From NCBI GenBank assembly GCA_023384415.1, contig JAHDWJ010000006.1, positions 41,162 through 105,161 on the forward strand: a stretch of DNA of 64,000 nt. Reading direction: 5' to 3'. Below, in pieces: positions 51,176 through 61,284 of the stretch (positions within the stretch are counted from its first letter, which is position 1; every line of letters starts with the position of its first letter). The DNA is from Anaerolineae bacterium. GTDB taxonomy: Bacteria; Chloroflexota; Anaerolineae; Promineifilales; Promineifilaceae. The position numbers were made by a program, and so were the translations under genes. Under the pieces are notes generated by a model. It was not told the origin of the DNA and made no database searches. It worked only from the letters and a program-made list of their open reading frames with translations.

Positions 51176-53494
51176 ATGCAACGTCTATCTTTCATACGCC
51201 GTCTGGATCCTGGCTACCTGGTGGTCTTGGGGATCTGCCTGCTAGCGTTATGGCCGTTTGTGGGACGGGCCAGCCTTCCCCAGGAGACGGATGCTGAACT
51301 CCATATTTTTCGCCTGGCCGAGTTGGCTTATCTGGTGCAAGGGGGTGAACTTTACCCCCGCTGGGCTCCGAACTTTTATCATGGCTACGGCTACCCCATT
51401 TTTAACTATTACGCCCCGCTGAGTTATTACCTGGGGCTGCCGGTAGCTTTGCTGCCGGGGCTGGATGCGGTGGATGGGGTGAAGTTTGTCTTTGTTTTGG
51501 GACTGCTGGCGGCCGCGTTCGGCAGTTATGGGCTGGTGCGGGATCAATGGGGGCGGCCGGCGGGCTATATCGCGGCCGCGGCTTACCTTTACGCCCCTTA
51601 CATCCAATACATTGACCCCATCGCCCGCGGCGTCCTGGCTGAATCGTTTAGCCTGGGACTGTTTCCTCTAGCCTTGTGGGCCATGGCCCGGCTGCGGCAG
51701 CAGCAGACGACTGACCGTTGGGTCATTGCCAGTTTGCTCCTGGCGGCGGTTATCCTCAGCCATAATTTAATGGGGCTGCTCCTTTTTGGCCTCGTGACCG
51801 CCTGGGTCATCTGGACCGGGGTCATGACCTGGTGGGCCGGGGATCCCCCCCCGACGCTGACCCGGCACGGCTGGCTGCTGGCCGCGCTGTTGGTGGGTTG
51901 GCTGCTGGCTGCCTTTTTCTGGCTGCCCGTCTTGCTAGAGCGTAACGCCGTCAACCTCAACACCCTGATTGGCGCAGGGGATAATTATGATTTTCGTACC
52001 CATTTTCTCTCCTGGCGGGAGCTGCTGAGGGCGACACGCTGGCTGGATTGGGGAGCGACGGAACCCCGGTTTGCTTTTAACCTGGGGGTGGGGCAGTGGC
52101 TTTTCGGGGGGCTGGGGCTGTTTATGCTCATCCGACGGCGGCTGCGTCATGCGGCCCAGGTGGCCTTTTTTGCTCTGGGGCTGGCGGGGCTTCTTTTCCT
52201 GATGCTGCCTATCTCTACCTTTATTTGGGAAGCGGTGCCGGTGCTGCCGTATTTCCAATTTCCCTGGCGGCTGCTAGGCGCGGCCGCGTTGATGCTGGCG
52301 GTTTTGGCCGGAGTTGGGGTGGCGGCCCTGGCGGAGCAGCTTCCCTGGCCCGACTGGGGTCAACAAGGGGTAGTCGCGGCCGCGGTGCTGCTGCTCATCA
52401 CCCTCGGTTTACCCCTTACCCAACCCGCCCCCTGGCCTGATTTTGGCCCCCTCTCCCCCCTGCGGATGTCTCTTATCGAACATTCGGGCCGCTGGCTGGG
52501 CACCACCTCAACCGCCGACTATGTCCCAGCAACGGTGGACATGATTCCTGAGCGTAATGGGTATGTGGTGGCCGGGTTCTCTACGGGCGAGCCGTTAGAC
52601 CGGGTCAATCGGTTGACCTTGCCCGAAGGGGCGGTAGTGACCGGGCAAGAGCGCGGCCCGCTCTATTTTCAATACCAGGTGTATACCCCAGAGCCGTTCC
52701 CTCTGCGCCTCTTCCTTTTTGCTTTTCCTGGTTGGACGGTGCGGGTGGATGGGGCCGTTGTGGCCACGGAGTTGGGACGGCCGGAAGGGTTTATCGTGGT
52801 GCCGCTGACCGCCGGGGAGCATGAGGTCACGGTCAGGTTTGGTGATACCCCTGCTCGCCGCCTGGCCTGGGGAATTTCTGGGCTGGCTTTGCTGCTGTTG
52901 GCGGTTGGCGGCTGGCGGTTGGCAGCCAACAAAGCAGCTTTGCCCATCCACCTCTCGGCAACTTTGCTCGATAAGGGGCTGTTCGCGGCCGCGCTCCTGT
53001 TGACCGGGATCACCATTTTTGTTTTCGCGCCATTATCTTGGCTCCATCACCATTCGGCCGATTACCGGGCCATCCCTGCCCGGCATCAGGTGTGGGCTGA
53101 TTTTGACGGTCAGATTGCCCTGATTGGGTATGAGACGAACCGAAGGACGGCCCGGCCTGGTGATACCCTGGAAGTGACTTTGTATTGGCAGGCACAGCGG
53201 CCGCAGAGCGAAAATTATCAGGTGTTCGTTCATCTCCTGGCCCCAGATGGGTTCCTCTCCGCGCAATCAGATAAGCTCAACCCCGGGGATTTCCCTACCC
53301 ACCGCTGGCCCCTAGATAAATATGTCCTGGATGATCATACCCTGGCCTTGCCCCTCGGCCTGGCCCCGGGGGTGTACACCGTAATGACCGGTCTATGGTT
53401 GGCCCCGGATGGCGGCCGCTTGCCGGTGCGCGACGCGGCTGGGGAGCCGGTGGGGGAGTATTTTGTGTTATACGAGTTGGTGGTGCGAGAGTAA
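51176..53494 (+). CDS. Large membrane protein, 6-PTPS-related (PF10131-like) / YfhO-type
   Basis: Protein of 772 residues with about eleven membrane helices in the first 430 residues. Motifs include ETDAELHIFRLAELAYLVQG (acidic pair in the first outer loop), WAPNFYHGYGYPIFNYYAPL, RGVLAESFSLGLFPLALW and LPYFQFPWRLLGAAALMLA. These match the membrane family annotated as 6-pyruvoyl-tetrahydropterin-synthase related, probably a GT-C-type transferase. The C-terminal ~170 residues form an extracytoplasmic beta domain (TLEVTLYWQAQRPQSENYQVF) shared with the 47053-49818 protein. ATG at 51176 is chosen because earlier sequence is repeat. Seven GCGGCCGC copies. Confidence 0.78.
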   Translation: MQRLSFIRRLDPGYLVVLGICLLALWPFVGRASLPQETDAELHIFRLAELAYLVQGGELYPRWAPNFYHGYGYPIFNYYAPLSYYLGLPVALLPGLDAVDGVKFVFVLGLLAAAFGSYGLVRDQWGRPAGYIAAAAYLYAPYIQYIDPIARGVLAESFSLGLFPLALWAMARLRQQQTTDRWVIASLLLAAVILSHNLMGLLLFGLVTAWVIWTGVMTWWAGDPPPTLTRHGWLLAALLVGWLLAAFFWLPVLLERNAVNLNTLIGAGDNYDFRTHFLSWRELLRATRWLDWGATEPRFAFNLGVGQWLFGGLGLFMLIRRRLRHAAQVAFFALGLAGLLFLMLPISTFIWEAVPVLPYFQFPWRLLGAAALMLAVLAGVGVAALAEQLPWPDWGQQGVVAAAVLLLITLGLPLTQPAPWPDFGPLSPLRMSLIEHSGRWLGTTSTADYVPATVDMIPERNGYVVAGFSTGEPLDRVNRLTLPEGAVVTGQERGPLYFQYQVYTPEPFPLRLFLFAFPGWTVRVDGAVVATELGRPEGFIVVPLTAGEHEVTVRFGDTPARRLAWGISGLALLLLAVGGWRLAANKAALPIHLSATLLDKGLFAAALLLTGITIFVFAPLSWLHHHSADYRAIPARHQVWADFDGQIALIGYETNRRTARPGDTLEVTLYWQAQRPQSENYQVFVHLLAPDGFLSAQSDKLNPGDFPTHRWPLDKYVLDDHTLALPLGLAPGVYTVMTGLWLAPDGGRLPVRDAAGEPVGEYFVLYELVVRE

Positions 53495-53568
53495 AGAGGA
53501 TTAATATTATTTTAGGTCAAATAAAAGCTGTTCTGCTCAACGCCAGCTCAGAACACCAGGTGACAATC

Positions 53569-54654
53569 TCATCTTTCCCAAATGGCCGGCCGCTCTATTG
53601 TCAGCCCACCCACATTCCTACTAAGCAGCGGCCAACCGGGAATGGCGGTGAGAATTTCATTGCTGGGTTCCCCCACCAGGATGGTGTCCTCAGATTTGGT
53701 GCCGGTGATGGATGGGTTCCAGGCGTATACCTGGCCGGCCGCGACTGTCTCAAATGAATCTGGGGCGGCGATAATTTCACGCGGCTCATAACCCGCCAGC
53801 CCGCCTTGATGATGCAGCCGCCACTCGTCGGGGAAACCGGTTTGGGCGTAGACTGCGGCCGCTTCTCCGAAAACCTGCCCCAGCGAACGGCCAGGACGGG
53901 TGGCGGCAATAAAAGCAGCGTCCACCTGGGCCACCGCCTCAGCCTTGTGCCGTATAGCCTGGGGCAAGGGGCCAAAATGAACGAAGCGCGTTAAGGAACA
54001 GACCAACCCCTGTCGGCGGCCGCACAAAATCAACATGGCGTACCGGTCGAGCTTCTTAGAGGTGGGTAGGGGGTGGCGAAAGTTGAAAATACGTTCGTCG
54101 GTGGCGATGAGAATAACCGTCGCCTGCACCCCCCGGCTCTCCGCCGCCTGTGCCAGCAGCCCGGCGATTTGATATTCACTCTGGCCTGGATGCACGGCGT
54201 GAGCGGCCGCCTCCATCGCTTCGGCGCACAATCGGCCCAGGGTGCGGAAGCGGTCCCCCTCTTGGGGGGTGAGGGCGGCGCGTAGGCGGCTGAGTTCGGC
54301 GGAAAGATCGGCTGCGCCGGGGTAGGGATCGTCCGCTCCCAGTCTGCGGCCGCGTGTCAACTCAGCCACCGCATCCTCCTTATGCCACGCCGTCACCCGG
54401 AACTGCCACCCTTGTTCGCCCAGTTGTTCTTCCTGTTCCAGGCGCGGTTTTTCGATATTATTGGTGATGAGATAGCGGGCCTCTGGGGTAAGCAGCAAAT
54501 AAGCAACCCCATAACGGTCCGCGGTGTTGATGTGTGAATCTGCGCCGCAGGTCGCCCAGGCAAAGCTGCTCACCCGCCGCAGGAGCAGGCTGTCAAGGTC
54601 ATATTTCTGTAACAGGGCGGTAACGCGGTCGAGTTTAGTTTCAAGTTCGTTCAT
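53569..54654 (-). CDS. M24-fold (Xaa-Pro aminopeptidase-like) protein, metal ligands degenerate
   Basis: Creatinase/pita-bread-type protein of 361 residues. The N-terminal domain (LLQKYDLDSLLLRRVSSFAW) and C-terminal domain (QIAGLLAQAAESRGVQATVI, HHQGGLAGYEPREI, ITGTKSEDTILVG) are recognisable. The usual first two metal-binding Asp residues (D...D in the strand pair before TR) are replaced: MLILCGRRQGLVCSLTRFVH has no Asp. The His (HHQGG) and one Glu (KSEDT) remain. It is therefore probably not a classical dinuclear peptidase. It lies 2 bp downstream of xylB, in the same orientation, with the pentose genes. Confidence 0.75.
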   Translation of the reverse strand: MNELETKLDRVTALLQKYDLDSLLLRRVSSFAWATCGADSHINTADRYGVAYLLLTPEARYLITNNIEKPRLEQEEQLGEQGWQFRVTAWHKEDAVAELTRGRRLGADDPYPGAADLSAELSRLRAALTPQEGDRFRTLGRLCAEAMEAAAHAVHPGQSEYQIAGLLAQAAESRGVQATVILIATDERIFNFRHPLPTSKKLDRYAMLILCGRRQGLVCSLTRFVHFGPLPQAIRHKAEAVAQVDAAFIAATRPGRSLGQVFGEAAAVYAQTGFPDEWRLHHQGGLAGYEPREIIAAPDSFETVAAGQVYAWNPSITGTKSEDTILVGEPSNEILTAIPGWPLLSRNVGGLTIERPAIWER

Positions 54655-54656
54655 TT

Positions 54657-56150
54657 TTAGAGCAAGGCCAGATCGGCAAAAATCGTTTGTAAGGCGGGAT
54701 AGAGGCGCCGATAAACAGCGTATGACTGCCCATAAGCGGCCGCGTCCTTCCCCGGCGACGTTCTACCCGTCACCCGTACCAGGTCAGCGCAAGCTGCGGG
54801 CACCGAAGTATAAACCCCTGCCCCGACCAAAGCCAAAACAGCCGCGCCATAAGCCGCTCCTTCGCTGCTGTTCACCGTCACTATTTCAGTTTGTAGGGCA
54901 TCGGCCAGGATTTGCCGCCAGAGTGGGCTGCGTAACCCGCCACCAGAAGCCCGTATCTGACTGACATCGGCCAGACCCGCACCACGCATTAGCTCCAGGC
55001 TGTCGCGCAGGCCAAAGGCAACCCCTTCCAACACAGCCCGCGTTAGATGGGGTTGGGTGTGGCGCACGGTTAGCCCCACAAAGCTGCCCCGCGCCAGGGG
55101 ATCGGGATGTGGGGTGCGTTCCCCAGTGAGGTAGGGCAAAAAGAGCAACCCCTCGCTGCCTGGGGGGACAGCGGCCGCGGGCGCCAGCAGATCGTCGAAA
55201 TCTACCCCTGGGGCCAGAGCGTCCCGGTACCAGCGCAAACTGCCTGCGGCCGAGAGCATCACCCCCATCAGGTGCCATTTCCCTGGTACAGCATGGCAAA
55301 AGGCGTGCAGCCGGCCGTCTGGTTCCACAATCGGTACGTCGCTGCTGGCGAAAACAACCCCAGAAGTGCCCAGGCTGAGGGCCACCACCCCATCCCCAAC
55401 CGCCCCGACGCCGACGGCGTTGGCTGCCTGATCACCGCCTCCAGCCATTACCGGAGTGCCAGCCAACAGCCCGACAGCTTCGGCCGCGGCCGCGGTGACA
55501 TAACCGGTAACAGCCGTTCCCTCAAAGGTTGGCGGCAGCCAGGCGGGGTCAATCCCCAGTTTGCCCACCACCTCGCCAGACCAATCCCGCTGGCGTACAT
55601 CAAAAAGCTGCATACCGGCCGCGTCTGCTTTGTCGGTGGCAAATTCGCCCGTTAATTGGTAACGAACATAATCTTTGGGCAGGAGAATGTGGGCGATGCG
55701 GGCGTAAATCTCCGGCTCATTGTTTTTCACCCATAAAATTTTGGGGGCCGTAAAGCCGGTCAGAGCATCATTACCCGTTATCGCAATGAGCTGCTGTTTG
55801 CCGATGAGGTGGCGCATTTCGTCACACTCAGCCCCAGTGCGTTGGTCGTTCCACAAAATAGCCGGGCGTAGGACGCTGCCGTTTTTGTCTAGCAAAACCA
55901 GGCCGTGCATCTGCCCGGTCAGACCGATGGCTTTGATGGCATTGGGGGTGATGCCCGTATTGGCTAACAACTGTCGGATACTGGCTGCCGTAGCTGTCCA
56001 CCACAATTCCGGCTGCTGTTCGCTCCACAATGGCCGTGGCGTTTCATAGTCGTAGGTAGAGGCGGCCACACCGATCACATCCCCGGTTTCCGCCAGCAGC
56101 AGTGCTTTTGTCGCCGTCGTTGAACTATCAATGCCGATAAAATAACCCAT
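54657..56150 (-). CDS. xylB: Xylulokinase
   Basis: FGGY-family kinase of 497 residues that phosphorylates D-xylulose. GIDSSTTATKALL (phosphate 1), GLTGQMHGLVLLD (substrate loop, xylulokinase-type MHG), LWNDQRTGAECDEM, GGGDQAANAVGVG (catalytic Asp in GGGDQ), LSLGTSGVVFA (phosphate 2) and RASGGGLRSPLWRQILAD (adenosine) are present. ATG at 56150. Follows xylA after a 218-bp gap with a dyad repeat, so they may be co-transcribed. Confidence 0.95.
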   Translation of the reverse strand: MGYFIGIDSSTTATKALLLAETGDVIGVAASTYDYETPRPLWSEQQPELWWTATAASIRQLLANTGITPNAIKAIGLTGQMHGLVLLDKNGSVLRPAILWNDQRTGAECDEMRHLIGKQQLIAITGNDALTGFTAPKILWVKNNEPEIYARIAHILLPKDYVRYQLTGEFATDKADAAGMQLFDVRQRDWSGEVVGKLGIDPAWLPPTFEGTAVTGYVTAAAAEAVGLLAGTPVMAGGGDQAANAVGVGAVGDGVVALSLGTSGVVFASSDVPIVEPDGRLHAFCHAVPGKWHLMGVMLSAAGSLRWYRDALAPGVDFDDLLAPAAAVPPGSEGLLFLPYLTGERTPHPDPLARGSFVGLTVRHTQPHLTRAVLEGVAFGLRDSLELMRGAGLADVSQIRASGGGLRSPLWRQILADALQTEIVTVNSSEGAAYGAAVLALVGAGVYTSVPAACADLVRVTGRTSPGKDAAAYGQSYAVYRRLYPALQTIFADLALL

Positions 56151-56216
56151 CGCTTACCCCCTTGAGTGAAAAGTGGGCGCTGTTAGCAGCCGCCTGGCAA
56201 GATTGACGTAACTGCT

Positions 56217-56290
56217 AACCGCAAAGCCGCAAAGAACACAAAGCTGTTCAAGAAGTTCTTCACGATCTTGGCGTCTTGGCGGTGAAACTC
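56217..56290. repeat. Dyad repeat AACCGCAAAGCCGC / GCGTCTTGGCGGTGAA
   Basis: Imperfect inverted repeat between xylA and xylB with an inner hairpin (CTGTTCAAGAAGTTC). Same family as 6886-6958 and 28937-29002. Confidence 0.65.
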
Positions 56291-56368
56291 CTGTGTGCTT
56301 TAGTAGTTATAGATTGACAGATTTTCCCCAACTGGCCTAATCCGTAAATCTAGTCAATCCGCGTTCCC

Positions 56369-57532
56369 TCAGGAACGAACGCCTAACAGCAGTTCCACCA
56401 CTAGTTGGTCTAGCCGCTCATACGGCTGGCCCCGCCGGCCGAGTGCGGCCCGGTCAAAGGTGTGGGTACGCAGTGCGGCCGCTTTTTCCCGGCTGTATTG
56501 GCCCATAAAAGGAGACATCTCGCTGCTGTCGGCGTTGATTTCCGCCAGCAGGGCCTGGATTTCGGCGTCGGCGTTGCAGCGGGCCGCTTTCTCTTTCAGG
56601 ATGAGGTAGGTTCTCATGCAGCCGCGAGCAAATGCCTTCACATCCTCGTAGTCGCTGGTGCGGTAGGCGTGGGCGTCAAAGTGCCGGCTGCCGTCGTAGC
56701 CGTTGTCCTCTAGCAGCTTCACCAGGAAGAAGGCTGATTTCAGGTTGGCCGAACCAAAGCGGAAATCTTGATCGTAGCGGCCAAATGCCTGGTCGTTCAG
56801 GTCAATGTGGAACAGCTTGCCTGCTTCTAACGCCTGGGCGACGTGGTGGGTGAAGTTCAGCCCGGCCATGTGCTCATGGGCTACTTCGGGATTCACTCCT
56901 ACCATGTCGGGATGGTCCAACGTTTCGATGAAGGCCAACATGTTGCCGGTGGTGGCATTGTAGATGTCGCCGCGTGGCTCGTTTGGTTTGGCTTCCAGGG
57001 CAAACTTGAGGTCGTAACCCTGGTCAAGCACATAGTTGCATAGGTAATTCATGGCCTCGCGGCCGCGTTTGATGGCTGTAATAGGGTCTTTGCTGGCATC
57101 CGTTTCCGTTCCCTCGCGGCCGCCCCAGAAGACATAAATTTTAGCCCCCAGTTCAACGCCCAGGTCAATGGCGTTCATCGTCTTTTGCAGGGCGTAAGCT
57201 CGCACATTCCGGTCATTGCTGGTGAAGGCCCCATCGCGGAAAGCGGGATCGGTGAACAGGTTGGTTGTGGCCATAGGCACGACCAGGCCAGTTTCGCCCA
57301 GGGCAGCCTTAAAATCACGCACAATTTTGTCTCGTTCGGCGGGAGTGGCATCAATGGGGATCAGGTCGTTGTCGTGCAAGTTGACGCCCCAGGCGCCAAC
57401 TTCAGCCAGTAAGTGTACCAGTTCCACGGGCGATTTCGTCGCTCGCACCGGTTCGCCGAACGGGTCGCGCCCCACATTGCCGACAGTCCACAGACCAAAG
57501 GTAAATTTGTGTTCTGGTTTTGGTTCGTACAT
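56369..57532 (-). CDS. xylA: Xylose isomerase (class I, actinobacterial type)
   Basis: TIM-barrel isomerase of 387 residues converting D-xylose to D-xylulose. [28 protein letters not shown] (catalytic His), [28 protein letters not shown] (metal-binding Glu), [23 protein letters not shown] and [14 protein letters not shown] (metal site) are diagnostic. The length and the short N terminus place it in class I. ATG at 57532 with a GGAGGAA site upstream. Confidence 0.97.
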   Translation of the reverse strand: MYEPKPEHKFTFGLWTVGNVGRDPFGEPVRATKSPVELVHLLAEVGAWGVNLHDNDLIPIDATPAERDKIVRDFKAALGETGLVVPMATTNLFTDPAFRDGAFTSNDRNVRAYALQKTMNAIDLGVELGAKIYVFWGGREGTETDASKDPITAIKRGREAMNYLCNYVLDQGYDLKFALEAKPNEPRGDIYNATTGNMLAFIETLDHPDMVGVNPEVAHEHMAGLNFTHHVAQALEAGKLFHIDLNDQAFGRYDQDFRFGSANLKSAFFLVKLLEDNGYDGSRHFDAHAYRTSDYEDVKAFARGCMRTYLILKEKAARCNADAEIQALLAEINADSSEMSPFMGQYSREKAAALRTHTFDRAALGRRGQPYERLDQLVVELLLGVRS

Positions 57533-57608
57533 GAGTTCGTTCCTCCTTCGTAAATTAAACTTTCAGTTCGATTTGATTTCTATTAAGCCTTTGTATCTGT
57601 CCAGGTGA

Positions 57609-59699
57609 TCAGTTGCCCTCACCCCCGGCCCCTCTCCCATCGTGGGAGAGGGGGGCATATTCCCTCTCCTGGGGGAGAGGGTTAGGGTGAGGGTCTGTAT
57701 CGTTACAACCCTTTTTGGCTAAGACAGATAGCCCGGCGTCAATGGCTTTGATGATGGCGTCTACATCATAAACACCGCCGGCCCAAACGCCGCCGCTGGC
57801 CCGTTGTAAGGCAGCCCACAGCCTGGTGTCGTCGGGTAAATGGGGATGGGGGCGGAGATGGGGGTGAAATGGTCGGTTTTCCAGGTGAGCGGCCGCATCG
57901 TCAGGTCTCAACGTTTGGTTCTCTGTGCCTATAAAATCAATGCGGCCGCTTAACCCACGACGGTCTACTTCAATTTCGATCATGTCCCCGTCTTGCAGCT
58001 TCCCAATGGGCCCCCCAGCCAGGGCTTCCGGCCCAATATGGCCAATGCAAGCTCCCGTAGAGACCCCGGAAAAGCGGGCGTCGGTTAAAACCGGTACCGT
58101 TTTTCCCCAGGGGATAAATTTCAGGGCGGAAGTGACCTGGTACGTTTCTTCCATGCCTGTGCCGGATGGCCCACCGCCGATCAACACCAGCACCTCTCCC
58201 GGTTTAACGGGGTTGTCGCTTAACCCTTTGATCGCCTTTACGGCTGCCCGTTCGGAGACAAAGACCCTGGCGCGGCCGCGATGACGGTAAACGCCATCCT
58301 CACCAACTACCGAGGGGTCTATGGCCGTGGCTTTGAGAACCGCACCCTGCGGGGCGATATTGCCCACCGGAAATATCATCGTGCTGGTCAATCCGGCCGT
58401 TTTAGCCCTGTTGGCGTCCATGATAATGTGGTCAACCTCAATGCCCGCCTGCGCCAGCCGCGCTCGCGCCGCCCGGCGTCGTTCGCTTTGCTGCCACCAA
58501 TCGAGAATGGCTGATAATTTTTCCCCGGTCGCGGTGATAACGTCCAGGTTTAACAGCCCCATCTGGCGTAGATGCAGCATCACTTCGGGTACGCCGCCAG
58601 CCATAAACACCAGGGCTGTAGGATGGTTGCGCGGGCCGTTGGGTAGGGCATCCACCAGGCGTGGCGTCAGCCGATTGACCCGGTTCCAATCGTCCACTGC
58701 CGGTATAGGCAGCCCGGCGGCGTGGGCAATGGCCGGGATATGGAGCAGCAGATTGGTGGAGCCGCCAAAAGCAGCGTGAACGAGCATACTGTTTTCCACA
58801 GCCTGGGGGGTTAAAATGGCCGATAAGGGAAGCGCGGCCGCTTTTAGTCGCAGCAGGGCCAGCGCGGAACGGTGGGCCATGTCCAGCCAGATTGGTTCGC
58901 CGGACGGGGTTAAGGCGCTGTGGGGCAGGGCCAGCCCCAGGGCTTCGGCCACTACCTGGGCGGTTGCGGCTGTGCCTAGAAACTGGCAGCCGCCCCCCGG
59001 GGACCCACAAGCCCGGCAGCCCATAGCGGCCGCGTACTCCAGGTCTATCAAATTGTGGGCAAAGCGGGCGCCAATCGTTTGCACCGTCCCGGCGTCTTCG
59101 GCGTCGGCGGCGGGTAAGGTGACACCGCCGGGCACAATCACGCCCGGTAAATGGCTGCATCCCGCCAGGGCGAGCATCATGGCTGGCAGACCTTTGTCGC
59201 AGGTGGCAATGCCCATCACTCCTTGTCGCTGAGGCAAGGAGCGAATGAGGCGGCGTAGGGTGATAGCGGCGTCATTGCGGTAGGGCAGGCTGTCGAACAT
59301 GCCGCTTGTGCCCTGGGTGCGGCCGTCGCACGGGTCGCTGCAATAGGCGGCGAAAGGTAAAACGCCTTGGGCTTTGAGGGTTGCGGCCGCCTGCTTCACC
59401 AGGAGATCAAGCTCCCAATGGCCGGTGTGATAGCCTAAAGCGAGGGGGTGGCCGCTGCCGTCTCGTAGACCACCCTGGGTACTGAGAATGAGATATTGCG
59501 GCCGCGCCACCTCAGCGGGATGCCAGCCCATACCGGCGTTTTGCGTCAGGCCAAACAGGTTGCCGCCTGGCTCGTTCAGCAGCATCTCGGCAGTGATAGG
59601 TAACTGGCCATCCGGTCCCTGTCCTTGCAACCGGGTTGCATCCATGAACTGCGCGTCTCCCAGGACAGTTTCCAGGGTGTGGGGGAGGGAATCAGACAT
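57609..59699 (-). CDS. IlvD/Edd-family dehydratase, YjhG/YagF (xylonate dehydratase) type
   Basis: Sugar-acid dehydratase of 696 residues, presumably forming 2-keto-3-deoxy-pentonate from xylonate. [58 protein letters not shown] (Fe-S Cys), [19 protein letters not shown] and [26 protein letters not shown] fit the family. The cysteines expected for a [2Fe-2S] or [4Fe-4S] site lie in SDPCDG, ATCDKG and GGGCQ. The ORF extends to 59888, but the ATG at 59699 is the conserved start and overlaps the upstream ALDH by 8 nt. The C terminus is prolonged by a translated repeat (57613-57697). Confidence 0.87.
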   Translation of the reverse strand: MSDSLPHTLETVLGDAQFMDATRLQGQGPDGQLPITAEMLLNEPGGNLFGLTQNAGMGWHPAEVARPQYLILSTQGGLRDGSGHPLALGYHTGHWELDLLVKQAAATLKAQGVLPFAAYCSDPCDGRTQGTSGMFDSLPYRNDAAITLRRLIRSLPQRQGVMGIATCDKGLPAMMLALAGCSHLPGVIVPGGVTLPAADAEDAGTVQTIGARFAHNLIDLEYAAAMGCRACGSPGGGCQFLGTAATAQVVAEALGLALPHSALTPSGEPIWLDMAHRSALALLRLKAAALPLSAILTPQAVENSMLVHAAFGGSTNLLLHIPAIAHAAGLPIPAVDDWNRVNRLTPRLVDALPNGPRNHPTALVFMAGGVPEVMLHLRQMGLLNLDVITATGEKLSAILDWWQQSERRRAARARLAQAGIEVDHIIMDANRAKTAGLTSTMIFPVGNIAPQGAVLKATAIDPSVVGEDGVYRHRGRARVFVSERAAVKAIKGLSDNPVKPGEVLVLIGGGPSGTGMEETYQVTSALKFIPWGKTVPVLTDARFSGVSTGACIGHIGPEALAGGPIGKLQDGDMIEIEVDRRGLSGRIDFIGTENQTLRPDDAAAHLENRPFHPHLRPHPHLPDDTRLWAALQRASGGVWAGGVYDVDAIIKAIDAGLSVLAKKGCNDTDPHPNPLPQEREYAPLSHDGRGAGGEGN
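57613..57697. repeat. REP-like element forming the 3' end of the dehydratase gene
   Basis: CCCTCACCCCCGGCCCCTCTCC ... CTCTCCCATCGTGGGAGAG ... CCTCTCCTGGGGGAGAGG ... GGGTGAGGG: nested dyads of the family at 45976-46189. It is in frame with the dehydratase and encodes its last ~30 residues ([12 protein letters not shown] ...). Confidence 0.8.
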
Positions 59700-61275
59700 C
59701 GCCTTGTGTCCAGTTGCCGTCAATGAGCCGCCACATGTGACGGTTGGGATTTTTGTCGCGCAGCTCTGGCGGCAGGCGATGCTGGCGCACATTGTCGTAA
59801 CAATGGAGGGCGGCGAAACGCAGCAGAGCAGGAGGGATGCCCACCGCCGTGAAACCGGGGTGGCCGGTCGCCGGGAATGGGCCGCCATGATTCATGGCGG
59901 GGACGACGGCCACCCCGGTCGGCATTTTATCGTTCAGCAAACGGCCAACTTTATGGCGCAGTAGCGGCTCAATTTGCGCGTAGCCATTATCATCTGCACC
60001 CTGAGAATGAGCGTAAATCGTGCCTGTCAAGCTGCCATCCAGGTGGGTGGCGATTTCCGCCATTTGTTTCCCGTCGGTGGCTGTTACCAGGAGAGAAACG
60101 GGGCCGAATGCTTCCGTTTGCAGTTCGTGGGGGTGGGCCAGGAAATGGTCACCGGTCACTTGCAGCAGGGTGTTGGCAAAGGCAAATCGAGCCTCGTTCA
60201 GTTCGCGGCCGCCGGTTACAATTTCTGCGCCATGTTCCTGCAAGGTGGTAATAGCCTGGGCAATACTGGTTGGTCCCGCTTGATTGAGCAGGGTGCCAGG
60301 CACGTTTTGGGTAAAATGGGCTTGAACCGCCGCTATGAACCCGTCGCTGTTTTCATCTTGTTGCAGAATTACCAGGCCGGGCTTGGTGCAAAATTGGCCC
60401 GCTGCCAGGGTACAAGAGGCATACAGTTCGCTGGCTATCTCTGCGCCCCGCTCCCGAATCGCCCCTGGTAAGATGAACAGTGGATTGACGCTGGACATTT
60501 CCAGATAGATTGGTTTGCCCGCTTTGTCAGCGGCCGCTTTGAGGGCTAAACCGGCCGCCCGACTGCCGGTAAAGGCCGTGCCCCCAATGCGCTTATCTGA
60601 CACCAATTGCAAACCCAATTCCGGCGGGGTATGGTAAATCATTTGCACCATAGCCGGGGGTAAGCCGCTGGCCCGCACGGCCGCAAAGGCGGCTTCGGCC
60701 AGCAGTCTGGTTGTGCCCGGATGACCCGGATTGGCTTTGGCAATGACCGGGTTGCCAGCGGCGATGGCGGCGGCAAAATCTCCCCCAGCTGCTGAATTAA
60801 AAGCAAAGGGGAAATTGTTGGGGCCAAATACGACGACTGGCCCGCCCAATGGGGCGTAGATGGCTCGGATGTTGCTGCCCGTATCAATGGTGGCCCGCCG
60901 CCAGGAGCCATCGCGGACGGCTGCGGCCGCCTGGCGCAGTTGGTTGGTCGTGCGGGGCAGCTCTATGGAACGGAGCCGGGGTTCGGCGGGTAGGGCTGTC
61001 TCCCGGTGAGCCGTTTCGATTAGGGAGTCGGCCCTGGCTTCGATATTTTCAGCTAAACAGTTGAGGAAATGAGCCAGGGCGGCGGTAGGTGTGGGGTGCA
61101 GCGCGGCCGCGGCTTCCTGCCCGGCTTGTATGGCTAGAGCTACATCTTCTGCTCCAGAAACGGGGTACTGCTCTGGCAGGGGTGTTTTGCTGGCTGGATT
61201 AACGGCCGTAAAAAAAGCCACTGGATTTTCACTGGCCCGCCACGCTCCGGCGATAAGAACGGGTTGTACAGCCAT
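59692..61275 (-). CDS. 2,5-dioxovalerate (alpha-ketoglutarate semialdehyde) dehydrogenase
   Basis: Aldehyde dehydrogenase of 527 residues. [22 protein letters not shown] (N-terminal fold), [34 protein letters not shown] (NAD(P) binding), the catalytic Cys in [13 protein letters not shown], and [14 protein letters not shown] are as in the KGSADH subgroup. The enzyme would make 2-oxoglutarate from the product of the FAH-family dehydratase. ATG at 61275 with AGGAG 6 nt upstream; the TTG at 61281 is rejected. It overlaps the dehydratase start. Confidence 0.9.
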   Translation of the reverse strand: MAVQPVLIAGAWRASENPVAFFTAVNPASKTPLPEQYPVSGAEDVALAIQAGQEAAAALHPTPTAALAHFLNCLAENIEARADSLIETAHRETALPAEPRLRSIELPRTTNQLRQAAAAVRDGSWRRATIDTGSNIRAIYAPLGGPVVVFGPNNFPFAFNSAAGGDFAAAIAAGNPVIAKANPGHPGTTRLLAEAAFAAVRASGLPPAMVQMIYHTPPELGLQLVSDKRIGGTAFTGSRAAGLALKAAADKAGKPIYLEMSSVNPLFILPGAIRERGAEIASELYASCTLAAGQFCTKPGLVILQQDENSDGFIAAVQAHFTQNVPGTLLNQAGPTSIAQAITTLQEHGAEIVTGGRELNEARFAFANTLLQVTGDHFLAHPHELQTEAFGPVSLLVTATDGKQMAEIATHLDGSLTGTIYAHSQGADDNGYAQIEPLLRHKVGRLLNDKMPTGVAVVPAMNHGGPFPATGHPGFTAVGIPPALLRFAALHCYDNVRQHRLPPELRDKNPNRHMWRLIDGNWTQGDV

Positions 61276-61284
61276 CAACAACTC

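Noticed and set aside
55107..55655. 182-residue frame opposite xylB
   Set aside because: Shadow frame with no domain, xylB being clear.
59700..59888. 63-residue extension of the dehydratase
   Set aside because: Shadow of the ALDH gene in another frame; the conserved start is the ATG at 59699.
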